Assembly (NCBI RefSeq): GCF_003574835.2
Contig: NZ_CP063196.1
Location: forward strand, 4,092,001 to 4,156,000
Direction of reading: 5' to 3'
Source of the DNA: Thermobifida halotolerans
Lineage (GTDB): Bacteria; Actinomycetota; Actinomycetes; Streptosporangiales; Streptosporangiaceae
Length of the DNA stretch: 64,000 bases
Shown here: piece by piece, positions 47,688-56,858 of the stretch
How positions within the stretch are numbered: position 1 is the stretch's first letter
How the letters are laid out: each line of letters opens with the position of its first letter
The notes under the pieces: generated by a model
Told to the model about the DNA's origin: nothing
Databases searched by the model: none
Seen by the model: only the letters and a program-made list of their open reading frames with translations
Position numbers and translations under genes: made by a program

Positions 47688-48350
47688 TCAGCCCTCCCCG
47701 TACGAGTCCTTGGGGCGCTCGCCCGTCACCAGGTAGACGAGGTGGTCGGCCACGTGGACGGCGTGGTCGCCGAACCGCTCGTAGAACCGGCCGGCCAGGG
47801 TGACGTCCATCGTGGGCTCCACGCCGTGCTGCCAGTTCGGCGAGAGGATGCGCTCCAGCAGCTTGCGGCGGAGCCGGTCCATGCGGTCGTCGTCCTTGTC
47901 CAACTCCCGCGCGGTCTCGACGTCCCGGTTGGCGACCACCTCCCCCGCCTTCACCACCAGCAGTTCGGCCTGGTGGCCCATCTCCAGGACGATCGACCGC
48001 AGCTCCGCCGGAATCGCCGAGTCGGGGTGCCGCCGTCGCGCGATCTTGGCGATGTGCACCGCGTGGTCACCCATCCGCTCCAGGTCACCGGACATGTGCA
48101 GCGCGGTGATGATGGTCCGGAGGTCCTGCGCGACGGGCTGCTGCCGCGCCATGAGGTCGAAGGTGCTGCTCTCGATCTCCTCGTTGAGTACGTTGAGCCG
48201 CTCGTCCCCGGAGATGACCTCCTGGGCCGCGTTGAGATCGGCGTCCAGCAACGCGGTGGTGGCGCGTGCGATCGCGTGTCGGGCCAGCCGGGTCATCTCG
48301 ACCAGCCGGGTGGAGAGAGCGTCGAGCTCCTCGTGGTATGTGTCGCGCAT
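47688..48350 (-). CDS. phoU: Phosphate-signalling regulator PhoU
   Basis: A protein of 220 residues made of two three-helix bundles. The repeated family motif appears as DLRTIITALHMSGDLERMGDHAVHIAKIA in the first half (key features: DLERMGDHA) and as RFYERFGDHAVHVADHLVYL in the second, each with metal-binding Glu/Asp. PhoU links phosphate uptake to the sensor kinase and keeps the pho response off when phosphate is plentiful. It is divergent from senX3-regX3, 123 bp away, the same context as in other actinobacteria. Confidence 0.95.
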   Translation of the reverse strand: MRDTYHEELDALSTRLVEMTRLARHAIARATTALLDADLNAAQEVISGDERLNVLNEEIESSTFDLMARQQPVAQDLRTIITALHMSGDLERMGDHAVHIAKIARRRHPDSAIPAELRSIVLEMGHQAELLVVKAGEVVANRDVETARELDKDDDRMDRLRRKLLERILSPNWQHGVEPTMDVTLAGRFYERFGDHAVHVADHLVYLVTGERPKDSYGEG

Positions 48351-48473
48351 GGTCTCAATCGTTCCAAGGGGTATCTGAATCACCGAGAAATCTACGGTGA
48401 ACTCTCAAGAAAACTCGGTTGCGCGGGACCGTCAATCGGGTAACGGGGCGTTCTGTCCGCTTACGATCGAATT

Positions 48474-49652
48474 GTGGAAGGGGAGTTGCTGGCCGCGATC
48501 GCGGGACTCGTCGGGCTCGTGACGGGCGTCGCGGCCGGTCTGGCGTTCCGGATCAGCGAGTCAGATCGTGACCATACCCCCGATCCGGCGCCGCAATCAG
48601 GGCTGCCGGCGGGGATCGCCGAGGTGCTCGCGGCGCTGCCGTCGTCCGCGGTCGTCCTGGACTCGACCGACCGCGTTCTGCGGGCGAGTTCGGCGGCCCG
48701 CGCCTACCGCATCGTCAGTGGGGACGAACTGCTGATCGGGGAACTGCTCGCCCTGGCCCGCCAGGTGCGCCGGGACGGCGTGATCCGCGAGACCGAGATC
48801 GAGGTGGCGGTCCGCAGGTTCGGTCCCGACTCCACCTCCTTCGCGGTCCGGGTGGCTCCCCTGGGCGGCACCGGGCTGATCCTGGTGCTGGCCGAGGACC
48901 AGACCGAACGGCGGCGGGTGGAAGCGGTCCGCCGCGACTTCGTGGCCAACATCAGCCACGAGCTCAAAACCCCGGTGGGCGCGCTGTCGCTGCTCGCCGA
49001 GACGATCAACGACGCCAGCGACGATCCCGAGGCGGTGCGCCGCTTCGCCACGCGCATGAAGCACGAGGCGGACCGGCTGACCAGCCTCATCCAGGACCTC
49101 ATCACCCTCTCCCGCATCCAGGGCGCCGAACCCCTGGCCGAACCCGTCGAGGTCGCGCTGGACACCGTGGTCGAGGAGTCGCTGGACGCGGTCCGCACTG
49201 CGGCCGACACCAAGAACATCGAACTGGTCTCCGGTGGCGACACGGACGTGCTGACCATGGGCGACGAGGGCCTGCTGATCACCGCCCTGCGCAACCTGGT
49301 CGCCAACGCCGTCTCCTACAGTCCCGAGAACACCCGGGTGGCGGTGTCGGTGCAGACCACCGCCACCACGGTGGAGATCAGCGTCGCCGACCAGGGCATC
49401 GGCATTCCCCAACAGGACCTGGAACGGATCTTCGAGCGCTTCTACCGAGTGGACGCGGCTCGTAGTCGGGCCACCGGAGGCACCGGCCTCGGCCTGGCGA
49501 TTGTGAAACACGTCATGACCCTCCACCGGGGGGAAGTGACAGTGTGGAGCAAGGAGGGCGAGGGGTCGACGTTCACGCTGCGTCTGCCCCGGACCGAGAC
49601 CCCGGAGCCGCCGAGCTCCGACGGCAACACCTATCGGGAGGCAGCACAGTGA
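48474..49652 (+). CDS. senX3: Phosphate-sensing histidine kinase SenX3
   Basis: A protein of 392 residues. An N-terminal membrane segment (about 5-26) is followed by a PAS-like domain (about 50-145). The dimerisation box FVANISHELKTPVGAL carries H162, and the ATPase domain has LRNLVANAVSYSPE (N box), VADQGIGIP (G1) and GTGLGLAIVKHV (G2). It phosphorylates RegX3 under phosphate limitation. It starts at GTG; its stop overlaps the regX3 start by 4 bp. Confidence 0.94.
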   Translation: MEGELLAAIAGLVGLVTGVAAGLAFRISESDRDHTPDPAPQSGLPAGIAEVLAALPSSAVVLDSTDRVLRASSAARAYRIVSGDELLIGELLALARQVRRDGVIRETEIEVAVRRFGPDSTSFAVRVAPLGGTGLILVLAEDQTERRRVEAVRRDFVANISHELKTPVGALSLLAETINDASDDPEAVRRFATRMKHEADRLTSLIQDLITLSRIQGAEPLAEPVEVALDTVVEESLDAVRTAADTKNIELVSGGDTDVLTMGDEGLLITALRNLVANAVSYSPENTRVAVSVQTTATTVEISVADQGIGIPQQDLERIFERFYRVDAARSRATGGTGLGLAIVKHVMTLHRGEVTVWSKEGEGSTFTLRLPRTETPEPPSSDGNTYREAAQ

Positions 49653-50335
49653 CGCGTGTACTCGTCGTCGAGGACGAGGAATCCTACAGCGACGCCCTGT
49701 CGTACCTGCTCCGCAAGGAGGGCTTCGAGGTCGCCGTCGCCCCGACCGGCACGGTCGCGCTGGAGACCTTCGACCGCACCGGCGCCGACCTGGTCCTGCT
49801 CGACCTGATGCTGCCGGGTCTGTCGGGTACCGAGGTCTGCCGCACCCTGCGGCAGAAGTCCAACGTCCCGGTGATCATGCTGACCGCCAAGGACAGCGAG
49901 ATCGACAAGGTCGTCGGACTGGAACTGGGCGCCGACGACTACGTGACCAAGCCCTTCTCCTCGCGGGAACTGGTGGCCCGCATCCGTGCGGTGCTGCGCC
50001 GCCGCGGCAAGGACGACACGCTGCTGCCCACCACCCTGGAGGCCGGCCCGGTCCGCATGGACGTCGAGCGGCACGTGGTGACCGTGCGCGGCGGCCACGT
50101 GCAGCTTCCCCTCAAGGAGTTCGAACTGCTGGAGGTGCTGCTGCGCAACGCCGGCCGCGTCCTGACCCGCCCCCAGTTGATCGACCGCGTCTGGGGCGCC
50201 GACTACGTGGGCGACACCAAGACCCTCGACGTCCACATCAAGCGGCTGCGCGCCAAGATCGAGACCGACCCCAGCAACCCCCAGTACATCATCACGGTCC
50301 GCGGTCTGGGCTACAAGTTCGAGCCGGGGACCTGA
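49649..50335 (+). CDS. regX3: Two-component response regulator RegX3 (PhoB-like)
   Basis: A protein of 228 residues. The receiver domain has D52 in VLLDLMLPGLSG as phosphoacceptor, T79-type switch residue in IMLTAKD and K101-type lysine in DYVTKPFSSREL. The C-terminal OmpR/PhoB winged helix includes LPLKEFELLEVLLRNAGRVL and DTKTLDVHIKRLRAKIE. It activates phosphate starvation genes. Translation is coupled to senX3 by the GTGA overlap. Confidence 0.95.
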   Translation: MTRVLVVEDEESYSDALSYLLRKEGFEVAVAPTGTVALETFDRTGADLVLLDLMLPGLSGTEVCRTLRQKSNVPVIMLTAKDSEIDKVVGLELGADDYVTKPFSSRELVARIRAVLRRRGKDDTLLPTTLEAGPVRMDVERHVVTVRGGHVQLPLKEFELLEVLLRNAGRVLTRPQLIDRVWGADYVGDTKTLDVHIKRLRAKIETDPSNPQYIITVRGLGYKFEPGT

Positions 50336-50408
50336 TCCCGGGCGGCACCGCCGCGGGGCGCGAGCGCTCGGGTGGAGGGGTCCGCTCCCCCGCACCTCCG
50401 GACACCGA

Positions 50409-50438
50409 GGCGGCCGGGTCCACACGGACCCGGCCGCC
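50409..50438. terminator. Bidirectional terminator between regX3 and gpmA
   Basis: GGCGGCCGGGTCC (50409-50421) and GGACCCGGCCGCC (50426-50438) form a perfect 13-bp stem with a 4-nt loop between the two convergent genes. Confidence 0.8.
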
Positions 50439-50459
50439 TTCCGTTCGCCGTGTCGGAAA

Positions 50460-51203
50460 CTACTTGCCCTGGTTCCTGACCGCTTCGATGGCCTCCTTGG
50501 CGGCCTCGGGGTCCAGGTACTCGCCGCCCGTCTTGCGGGGGGTGTAGTCGTCGTTCAGCTCGTAGAGCAGCGGGATGCCCGTGGGGATGTTGAGTCCGGC
50601 GATCGTCTTGTCGTCGATGCCGTCCAGGTGCTTGACCAGGGCGCGCAGGGAGTTGCCGTGCGCGGCGACCAGCACCGTGCGGCCCGCGGCCAGGTCGGGG
50701 ACGATCGAGTCGTACCAGTAGGGCAGCATCCGCTCCACGACGTCGGCCAGGCACTCGGTGCGCGGCATCAGCTCCGGCGGCAGGGCCGCGTAGCGGGGGT
50801 CGCCGTGCTGGGAGAACTCGTTGTCGTCGGCCAGCGGCGGCGGGGGCGTGTCGTAGGAGCGCCGCCAGACCATGAACTGCTCGTCACCGAACTCGGCGCG
50901 GGTCTGGGCCTTGTTCTTGCCCTGGAGGGCGCCGTAGTGACGCTCGTTGAGCCGCCACGAGCGCTTGACCGGAAGCCAGTGCAGACCGGCCTCGTCCAGC
51001 GCGATGTTGGCGGTGCGGATCGCCCGCTTGAGCACGGACGTGTGGACCACGTCGGGACGCACTCCCGCCTCGGACAGCAGCCTTCCGCCCTTGCGGGCCT
51101 CTTCCTCGCCCTTCACGGACAGGTCGACGTCCACCCAACCGGTGAACAGACCTTCGGCGTTCCAGACGCTTTCGCCATGGCGCAGCAGAACCAGAGTCGA
51201 CAT
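50460..51203 (-). CDS. gpmA: 2,3-bisphosphoglycerate-dependent phosphoglycerate mutase
   Basis: A protein of 247 residues. The phosphohistidine motif [10 protein letters not shown] contains the nucleophile H9. [20 protein letters not shown] and [19 protein letters not shown], which holds the second active-site His, are intact. It interconverts 3- and 2-phosphoglycerate in glycolysis. The order mshA, YbjN-like, gpmA, senX3-regX3 matches mycobacteria. Confidence 0.96.
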   Translation of the reverse strand: MSTLVLLRHGESVWNAEGLFTGWVDVDLSVKGEEEARKGGRLLSEAGVRPDVVHTSVLKRAIRTANIALDEAGLHWLPVKRSWRLNERHYGALQGKNKAQTRAEFGDEQFMVWRRSYDTPPPPLADDNEFSQHGDPRYAALPPELMPRTECLADVVERMLPYWYDSIVPDLAAGRTVLVAAHGNSLRALVKHLDGIDDKTIAGLNIPTGIPLLYELNDDYTPRKTGGEYLDPEAAKEAIEAVRNQGK

Positions 51204-51278
51204 GTCTCTCAGCCTAGCGACCCGTGTTCCGACGCATCGCGGGGGGCACCGATTGGTCTACGCCAATTCTCCGATGTT

Positions 51279-51800
51279 TCACTCCTCCCCGTCCCCGTCC
51301 GACCCCTCCTCCACCAGGTGGCGGAAGGCCCGCAGGTTGCGCAGACTCGCCCCGCGCCTGGTGCGCCACGCCCACTCCTTGCGGATCGCCGTGGCGAACC
51401 CGCGCTCCAGCGCCGGGTTGAAGTTGTCGTCGGAGTAGGAGAGCACGCATCCCAGCAGCCGGTCCACCTCCTGCGGCGTGATCCCGGCCAGCGGCAGCCG
51501 CCCGGTGATGTACACGTCGCCCACGTCGTCGGCGGTGAAGGCCATCCCGTACATGTCGGCGCTGCGCCGCATCAGGTAGCGGTAGAACCCGCCCTCGTTC
51601 TCGTCCGGACGCCGGCAGAAGAAGCTCTTGACCAGCAGGCTGTGCTCGCCGATGTTCAACCACACCAGCGTCTTGAGCTTGCGCTCACCCGGGAGGGTCA
51701 CCAGGAAGGCGTCGGACCTGGGCCGTTCGTACTCCAGCCCGGCCTCCTCGAGGGCGGTCTCGATCGCACCGGCCGCGTCGACCTGTTCCTGTGTGGGCAT
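51279..51800 (-). CDS. YbjN-domain protein
   Basis: A protein of 173 residues with the fold seen in YbjN and type III secretion chaperones: LVTLPGERKLKTLVWLNIGEHSLLVKSFFCRRPDENE (key part LKTLVWLNIGEHSLLV), then FYRYLMRRSADMYGMAF and YITGRLPLAGITPQEVDRLLG. The family has no proven enzymatic function. Its place between mshA and gpmA is conserved in actinobacteria. Confidence 0.85.
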   Translation of the reverse strand: MPTQEQVDAAGAIETALEEAGLEYERPRSDAFLVTLPGERKLKTLVWLNIGEHSLLVKSFFCRRPDENEGGFYRYLMRRSADMYGMAFTADDVGDVYITGRLPLAGITPQEVDRLLGCVLSYSDDNFNPALERGFATAIRKEWAWRTRRGASLRNLRAFRHLVEEGSDGDGEE

Positions 51801-51872
51801 GCGGCTCCTCCTCGGTCTCGTCGTACTCCGTGGTCCTGACGTTCCCGGCCCGCGGCCCTCCTCGTACGGGGG

Positions 51873-53177
51873 TCACGGGCACGGCACGGTCAGTCGGCAC
51901 CGTTCCAGGGCGCCCCGGTAGGCGTCCAGCAGTCCGTCGACGGTCGCCTCCCAACTGAGCCCCGAGGCGTGCCGGACCCCCGCGGCCCCCATGCGGTCCC
52001 GCCAGGCGGGCTCGGTGACCATCCGGTGCAGGACCCGGGCGTAGTCGTCGGGGTCGTGGCCGTCGATGAGCACCCCCGAGACCCCGTCGTGCACCGCCGT
52101 GGGCAGCCCGCCCACGTTGGCCGCGACAACGGGGGTTCCGCACGCCTGGGACTCCACCGCCACCAGGCCGAAGGACTCCGAGTAGGACGGCACGACCGTG
52201 GCGGTGGCCGCCCGGTAGTAGTGCGCGAGCTCGGCGCGCGAGCGGGGCGGTTCCAGGCGGACCACATCGGCGATGCCCAGCGAGCGCGCCAGGTCGGACA
52301 GCAGGTCGGGTTCGGCGCAGCCGCTGCCGGACTGGCCGCCCACGACCGCGACGACGAGCCGGTCGCGCAGGTGGGGAGCGGTCTCCAGGAGCCGTGCCGA
52401 CGCGCGCAGCAGCACGTCGGGAGCCTTGAGCCGCTGCACCCTGCCGACGAACAGCAGCAGCGCGGTGTCGGCGGGCAGGCCGAGGCGGCGCAGGGCCCGT
52501 GCGCGCGGCCCGGGGGTGAACGTCTCCAGGTCCACGCCGGGGAAGACGGTGGAGATGCGGTTCGGGTCGGCGCCGTAGTAGTTGACGAGCTGGGCGGCCT
52601 CGTCGTCGGTGTTGGCGACGAGCCGGTCGGCGAGCGCGACGAGAGCGTCCTCGCCCTTCACCCGCTCCTCGGGCTCGGGGGTGTCGCCTTCGGCCAGCGA
52701 CATGTTCTTCACCCTGGCCATGGTGTGCATGGAGTGCACGAGCGGCACCCCCCACTCCCGCGCGGCCGACCAGCCGGCCTGGCCGGAGAGCCAGTAGTGG
52801 GCGTGCACCAGGTCGTAGTGGCCGCTGAGGTTCTCGGCCTCGGCGCGCAGCACGCCGTGCACGAACGGGCACAGGTAGCGGGACAGAGCCGTCTTGTCGA
52901 GCCTGCCGTAGGGACCCGCCGCGATGTTGCGGACGGTGACTCCGGGCGCCATCTCGACCTCGGGAGGCTGCTCGAAGGAGGTGGCGCGGGTGAAGACGTC
53001 GACGGCGACACCGCGTCCGGCCAGCCGTTTGGCGACCTCGACGACGTAGACGTTCATGCCGCCCGCGTCGCCGGTCCCGGGTTGGTCGAGCGGGGAGGTG
53101 TGCAGACTGATGGCGGCGATCCTGCGGGGCCGCGCCGTTCCGATCTGACACTCCGTGCCCGGAGTCTGTGACGCCAC
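51873..53177 (-). CDS. mshA: D-inositol-3-phosphate glycosyltransferase
   Basis: A protein of 434 residues, a GT-B retaining glycosyltransferase (GT4). It starts mycothiol synthesis by joining UDP-GlcNAc to inositol 3-phosphate. Conserved parts are [22 protein letters not shown] at the N-terminus (key GDAGGMNVY), [26 protein letters not shown] and the EX7E-like nucleotide-sugar site [25 protein letters not shown] at 53177 follows GGGGAGCC and gives the family-like start; the frame opens 16 codons further upstream. Confidence 0.95.
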   Translation of the reverse strand: MASQTPGTECQIGTARPRRIAAISLHTSPLDQPGTGDAGGMNVYVVEVAKRLAGRGVAVDVFTRATSFEQPPEVEMAPGVTVRNIAAGPYGRLDKTALSRYLCPFVHGVLRAEAENLSGHYDLVHAHYWLSGQAGWSAAREWGVPLVHSMHTMARVKNMSLAEGDTPEPEERVKGEDALVALADRLVANTDDEAAQLVNYYGADPNRISTVFPGVDLETFTPGPRARALRRLGLPADTALLLFVGRVQRLKAPDVLLRASARLLETAPHLRDRLVVAVVGGQSGSGCAEPDLLSDLARSLGIADVVRLEPPRSRAELAHYYRAATATVVPSYSESFGLVAVESQACGTPVVAANVGGLPTAVHDGVSGVLIDGHDPDDYARVLHRMVTEPAWRDRMGAAGVRHASGLSWEATVDGLLDAYRGALERCRLTVPCP

Positions 53178-53330
53178 TCGGCTCCCCGTCCCTTCCTGTC
53201 CTCGCGCGCTCACCGCGCGCCACACCGGTCAACATTCGCATCGGGGCGCAGTGTTCCCATATTGACCACGGAGGCGCGGCCGCCGGGAACGCGGGGTGGG
53301 GATTCTCCGGCGGGCGTCTCCGTCGGGACG

Positions 53331-53855
53331 TCAGGACTGACGGGGCAATCCGTCGAGCACCTCGGCGAAGACCGCGTACGCCCGTGTGTCGAAAAGAACA
53401 AACCGGACATCACGCACATCAGTGGGAGTGTTTCGGACCGTGGTGAGGGCGATGCGCGCGCCGTCGTCCATCGGCCAACCGTAGATTCCGGTGGAGATGG
53501 CGGGGAAGGCGACACTGCGCGCTCCCAGTTCGTCCGCGACGCGCAGCGACTCGGCGTAGCAGGAGGCGAGCAGCGCCGAGCGGTCGTGCCCGGCGCTGTG
53601 GACGGGACCGACGGTGTGGATGACCCACCGTGCGGGCAGCCGACCGGCCGTGGTGGCCACCGCCCGCCCCGTGGGCAGTCCGTTGCCGTAGCGGCCGGCA
53701 CGGAGCGCGCGGCACTCGGCCAGGATCTCGGGGCCGCCGCGGCGGTGGATCGCGCCGTCCACCCCTCCGCCGCCGAGCAGGCTGGAGTTGGCCGCGTTGA
53801 CCACGGCGTCCACCCGTTGTTCGGTGATGTCACCCAGGACCAGTCGGATGCCCAT
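53331..53855 (-). CDS. Macro-domain protein (O-acetyl-ADP-ribose deacetylase type)
   Basis: A protein of 174 residues. It has the macrodomain phosphate and ribose loops DAVVNAANSSLLGGGGVDGAIHRRGG (key NAANSSLLGGGGVDGAIH) and FPAISTGIYGWP. VIHTVGPVHSAGHDRSALLASCY is also typical of the MacroD type, which removes ADP-ribose or hydrolyses O-acetyl-ADP-ribose. ATG at 53855 is the family start, though its ribosome site abuts it; a GTG at 53909 would add 18 residues. Confidence 0.88.
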   Translation of the reverse strand: MGIRLVLGDITEQRVDAVVNAANSSLLGGGGVDGAIHRRGGPEILAECRALRAGRYGNGLPTGRAVATTAGRLPARWVIHTVGPVHSAGHDRSALLASCYAESLRVADELGARSVAFPAISTGIYGWPMDDGARIALTTVRNTPTDVRDVRFVLFDTRAYAVFAEVLDGLPRQS

Positions 53856-54024
53856 CTCTCCATGATGCGCCGCGTGCCGCCCGAAGTGTCCCAGGAGGCT
53901 TTCGGCCACGCTCTTTTACCTAAAGTAGCGACCCATTCCCAGAAAGTGTTTATCAACCCCCTCTTGCTGCGGAACAACCAGTAACAGCCCTGGTCAAAGC
54001 CCCTTTTCCCGCACGGAGGGACGT

Positions 54025-56091
54025 ATGCCCAGACCTGAGAGATACGTGTCCAGGTCCGACCTCGGCTGGGGAGTGTCCGGCGCCTCCTCCGCCGACCCGA
54101 AGAAGGGCCTGGTGATCCACTACGACGGCTCCAACCAGAGACTCTCCGAGAAACCGCACTCGGCGTGCGCCAGGTACTGGAAGCAGACCCGCAGGTTCCA
54201 CACGAAGGCCCGGGGCTGGGCGGACATCGGTTACTGCGTGGACGAGGAGACGGAGATCCTCACCGAGGACGGGTGGAAGAACTTCCGGGAGATCAACGAG
54301 GGCGACATCGTTCTCACCCTCGACCACGAGACAGGACTCTCCCGGTGGCAGCCCCTCCTGGCGGTGAACGTCTTCCCCGCGACGTTCCGTGAGCTGATCA
54401 GGATGGAAGGCCGCGGCCACTCCTCCCTGACCACCGCCGAGCACCGTTGGCCGGTCGAACGGTCCCACCGACGCACGGACACCCGGCACCGGGAGACCAC
54501 CGAGAGCGGACGGGCCTCCACCGGTCGGGCCAGACGCACGCAGCAGGGCCGGGAACGCACGTGGGCGACCACCGAGACGCTGACCCACCGGGACCGCATC
54601 CCGCTGTCAGCTCCCTGCGGGAGCCTGCCGACCGATCCCAAGTGGTCGGATGCCCTCGTCGAACTGGTGGCGTGGTTCTGGACCGGAGGACACGTCGAGC
54701 CGCGGAGCGGGAACCGCCTCCCGTGTACGGGAGTAGTCGTCCACCAGCCGGAGAAGAACCCCGAGAACGTCACCCGGATCCGGGGGGCGCTGAACACTCT
54801 CCTCGGACCGCCGTGCGCACGCCTCCCCCGCGTGGGAGGCGCCTCGGACGGCGAACCCCGGTGGAGAGAGGCGCACAACGGGCGCCTCGTGGAGTTCCAC
54901 CTCTCGGCGGACGCGGGCCGCATCCTGCTCGAACAGGCACCCGGGCGGGTCCCCGGTCACGCGTTCCTGCGTTCCCTCACCCGCGCCCAGCTCGAACTGT
55001 TCATCGAGGTCTCTCTTCTCGGGGGTGGCCGCACCGTCCCGGCGCGCAACGGCGGGGCGCTCGTTCAGGAGTCGAAGGCGGCCGCGGAGGCGTTCCAGTT
55101 CGCCGCGGTCCTCGCGGGGCGCGCGGCTTCGCTGCGGCGCTGCCCACCCACCGCGTCCACGGGCTGCGACACGTGGACGGTCGAGCTGCGGTCCGAGGCG
55201 TACCTCTCCCCCAGGGCGGCCGCAGCCCGTGAGTCGGCGTTCGCCATCACCCGGGAGCCCTACGAGGGGCGCATCTGGTGTCCGACCACACCGAACGGAA
55301 CCTGGTTGGCCCGTCGCTCGGGAACCGTCTACTTCACCGGCAACAGCTACGGGGTCTGCCCCCACGGCTACGTGTTCGAGGGGCGCGGGCTGTACCGGAC
55401 CCAGGCCGCGCAGCCCGGCGGGAACTCGACCTACTACTCGGTGACGCTCATGTGCGGCCCCTCCGACGAGATCACCGACGCCCAGGTCAACGCCGTCCGC
55501 CAGTTGCGCGAGTGGCTCATGGAACCGAGGTCGTCGATCAGCGGAACCGTCAGGGGCCACCGGGACTTCGTGGACACGTCCTGCCCCGGCGACAAGCTCT
55601 ACCGGATGGTCCGCGACGGAGTCTTCAGCAAACCCGCACGGTGGGGGGGCGCCTCCGCCGGAGAGGAGGACACGGTGCCGCACTACCTCAACATGGCCCA
55701 GACCAAGGAGATCACCATCCCGCCCCACAAGTACGCCTCCCTGCGCTGGGACACCGTGTGGACCGACACTGCCGAGATCGCCCACAAGGACGGCCTCGCC
55801 GTCATCTCCAGGCCGTGCGACCTCAACGGCGCGCTCTGGCTGGACCTCGAAGGGCTGGCCGAGGGCGAGGACGTCCAGCTGCGCATGGCCGACTGGGAGC
55901 GCAAGGCGAAGAAGTACCACCTGCACCCCATCGCCGAGGGAGTCGGCACCGCGGGCCGGACGTTCCCCGCCTTCCCGGTGGTCAACCGGCTCGGTGAGGG
56001 CCGCACGATGGACCTGCGCGTCTACAACGTCGGCTCCCGCCCCCTCACCCTGCGCCGCGCCACCTTCAAGGGCCACGTCTGGCTGCACTGA
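54025..56091 (+). CDS. PGRP/amidase_2 peptidoglycan hydrolase interrupted by an intein
   Basis: The frame encodes 688 residues. Residues 1-70 and 441-688 are host protein; 71-440 are an intein (listed separately). Joined, the host part gives a 318-residue amidase: LVIHYDGSN with the first zinc His, then GWADIGY joined to SYGVCPHGYVFEGRGLYR, and GTVRGHRDFVDTSCPGDKLY with the second zinc His and the Cys ligand. These are the three zinc ligands of N-acetylmuramoyl-L-alanine amidases of the T7-lysozyme/PGRP type. The C-terminal 140 residues form an unknown beta-rich domain, perhaps for wall binding. No signal peptide is seen, as in phage endolysins that depend on a holin. A holin-like gene follows. 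Confidence 0.9.
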   Translation: MPRPERYVSRSDLGWGVSGASSADPKKGLVIHYDGSNQRLSEKPHSACARYWKQTRRFHTKARGWADIGYCVDEETEILTEDGWKNFREINEGDIVLTLDHETGLSRWQPLLAVNVFPATFRELIRMEGRGHSSLTTAEHRWPVERSHRRTDTRHRETTESGRASTGRARRTQQGRERTWATTETLTHRDRIPLSAPCGSLPTDPKWSDALVELVAWFWTGGHVEPRSGNRLPCTGVVVHQPEKNPENVTRIRGALNTLLGPPCARLPRVGGASDGEPRWREAHNGRLVEFHLSADAGRILLEQAPGRVPGHAFLRSLTRAQLELFIEVSLLGGGRTVPARNGGALVQESKAAAEAFQFAAVLAGRAASLRRCPPTASTGCDTWTVELRSEAYLSPRAAAARESAFAITREPYEGRIWCPTTPNGTWLARRSGTVYFTGNSYGVCPHGYVFEGRGLYRTQAAQPGGNSTYYSVTLMCGPSDEITDAQVNAVRQLREWLMEPRSSISGTVRGHRDFVDTSCPGDKLYRMVRDGVFSKPARWGGASAGEEDTVPHYLNMAQTKEITIPPHKYASLRWDTVWTDTAEIAHKDGLAVISRPCDLNGALWLDLEGLAEGEDVQLRMADWERKAKKYHLHPIAEGVGTAGRTFPAFPVVNRLGEGRTMDLRVYNVGSRPLTLRRATFKGHVWLH
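54235..55344 (+). other. Intein inside the amidase gene
   Basis: 370 residues with protein-splicing features. Block A starts CVDEETEILTEDGWKNF, with Cys1 right after the host DIGY. Block B contains TTAEHRWPV with the TxxH pattern (H140). The C-terminal blocks read WCPTTPNGTWLARRSG and VYFTGN, followed by Ser+1 of the host; the penultimate residue is Gly rather than the usual His, a variant known in phage inteins. The middle (about 210-410 of the full frame) resembles a LAGLIDADG homing endonuclease, but the expected acidic residues are replaced: WFWTGGHV and SLLGGGRT. Splicing looks feasible; endonuclease activity does not. Confidence 0.85.
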
Positions 56092-56207
56092 CCCCCGCGG
56101 ACCGTCCCTCCGCGCTCCCTCCCCGGGGCGCCAGGCTCCCACCCCGTTCCTCTCCCCGATCCGCCCCCCTTCCCGTTTCCGTATGTCCGTCAGACCGGGA
56201 GGTCACC

Positions 56208-56447
56208 ATGCTCACGTCCGTCGTCCGCACGATCGTGCCGCTCGTCGTCGGCGCGCTCAGCACCCTCACCGCCACCCACCTCGGTGTGGAACTGCCGGAG
56301 GCGGTGCTCACCGAGGCCGTCACCGTCCTCGTCGCGGGTGTCTACTACACGACCGTCCGCCTTCTGGAGGAGCGCGTCTCGCCCGCCTTCGGCCGCGTCC
56401 TGCTGGGCCTGGGGCTGCGCGGGAGGCCGGAGTACAACGTCGCCTGA
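56208..56447 (+). CDS. Holin-like small membrane protein
   Basis: A protein of 79 residues with two hydrophobic segments (about 3-25 and 31-52) and a basic C-terminal tail. It lies 116 bp downstream of the amidase on the same strand. The size, topology and position fit a phage holin that lets a signal-less endolysin reach the wall. Sequence alone does not identify a holin family. Confidence 0.65.
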   Translation: MLTSVVRTIVPLVVGALSTLTATHLGVELPEAVLTEAVTVLVAGVYYTTVRLLEERVSPAFGRVLLGLGLRGRPEYNVA

Positions 56448-56858
56448 GCCGTTCCGCCACGGGACTCCCGGACAGCCGTCGCACCGTGTCACCGACACTT
56501 CTCCGCAGCGTTTCACACGCTACGGACCAGGGGGGACTTCGCCGGGAATCTCGTGGCGGCCAGTGCGTCCACCGTGCGGGCAGCACGTCCGCCGGCGGGC
56601 CGGGGCTGTCGCCGAGGCGCGGCTGCTCCACCTCTTTTGGGGGCGCCGACACAGCCGGGGCCCCTGGAGTCCTCGACCCACCGTGCCGGTGGACGGGGCA
56701 CGTCGCTGTGCCCGGATCGGTCGTCAGGCACGGGGCACCGCGCACGTACCCTGCCGCCCCGCACCGTCGGGAGCGGATGCCGCGGGGTCTGCCCGGGTCG
56801 CGCATCGGAACTCCCCCCTCCTACAGCGCGTAGTACTACCGCCGGTAAACTGGCCCTC
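56448..56858. other. Gene-free stretch upstream of the BlaI-type gene
   Basis: This is 410 bp with irregular codon use in all frames. A small dyad AGCGT...ACGCT lies near 56507-56521. The right end contains the BlaI operator (56830-56839). The stretch follows the holin-like gene and may be the border of the phage-derived unit. Confidence 0.45.
56830..56839. promoter_or_regulatory. BlaI-type operator
   Basis: GTAGTACTAC is a perfect 10-bp palindrome 19 bp upstream of the BlaI-type start codon. BlaI/MecI repressors of actinobacteria are known to bind TAGTA/TACTA dyads of this kind. It most probably mediates autorepression of the blaI-M56 pair. Confidence 0.7.

Noticed and set aside
48351-48473. 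A PHO box (GTTCACC direct repeats) between phoU and senX3
   Set aside because: One GTTCACC is present on the minus strand, but the flanking repeats are weak and the spacing is 12 rather than 11. It is not enough to call a site.
54607-56142. A 511-codon open frame opposite the amidase
   Set aside because: The plus-strand frame has clear amidase and intein motifs. The antisense frame has none.
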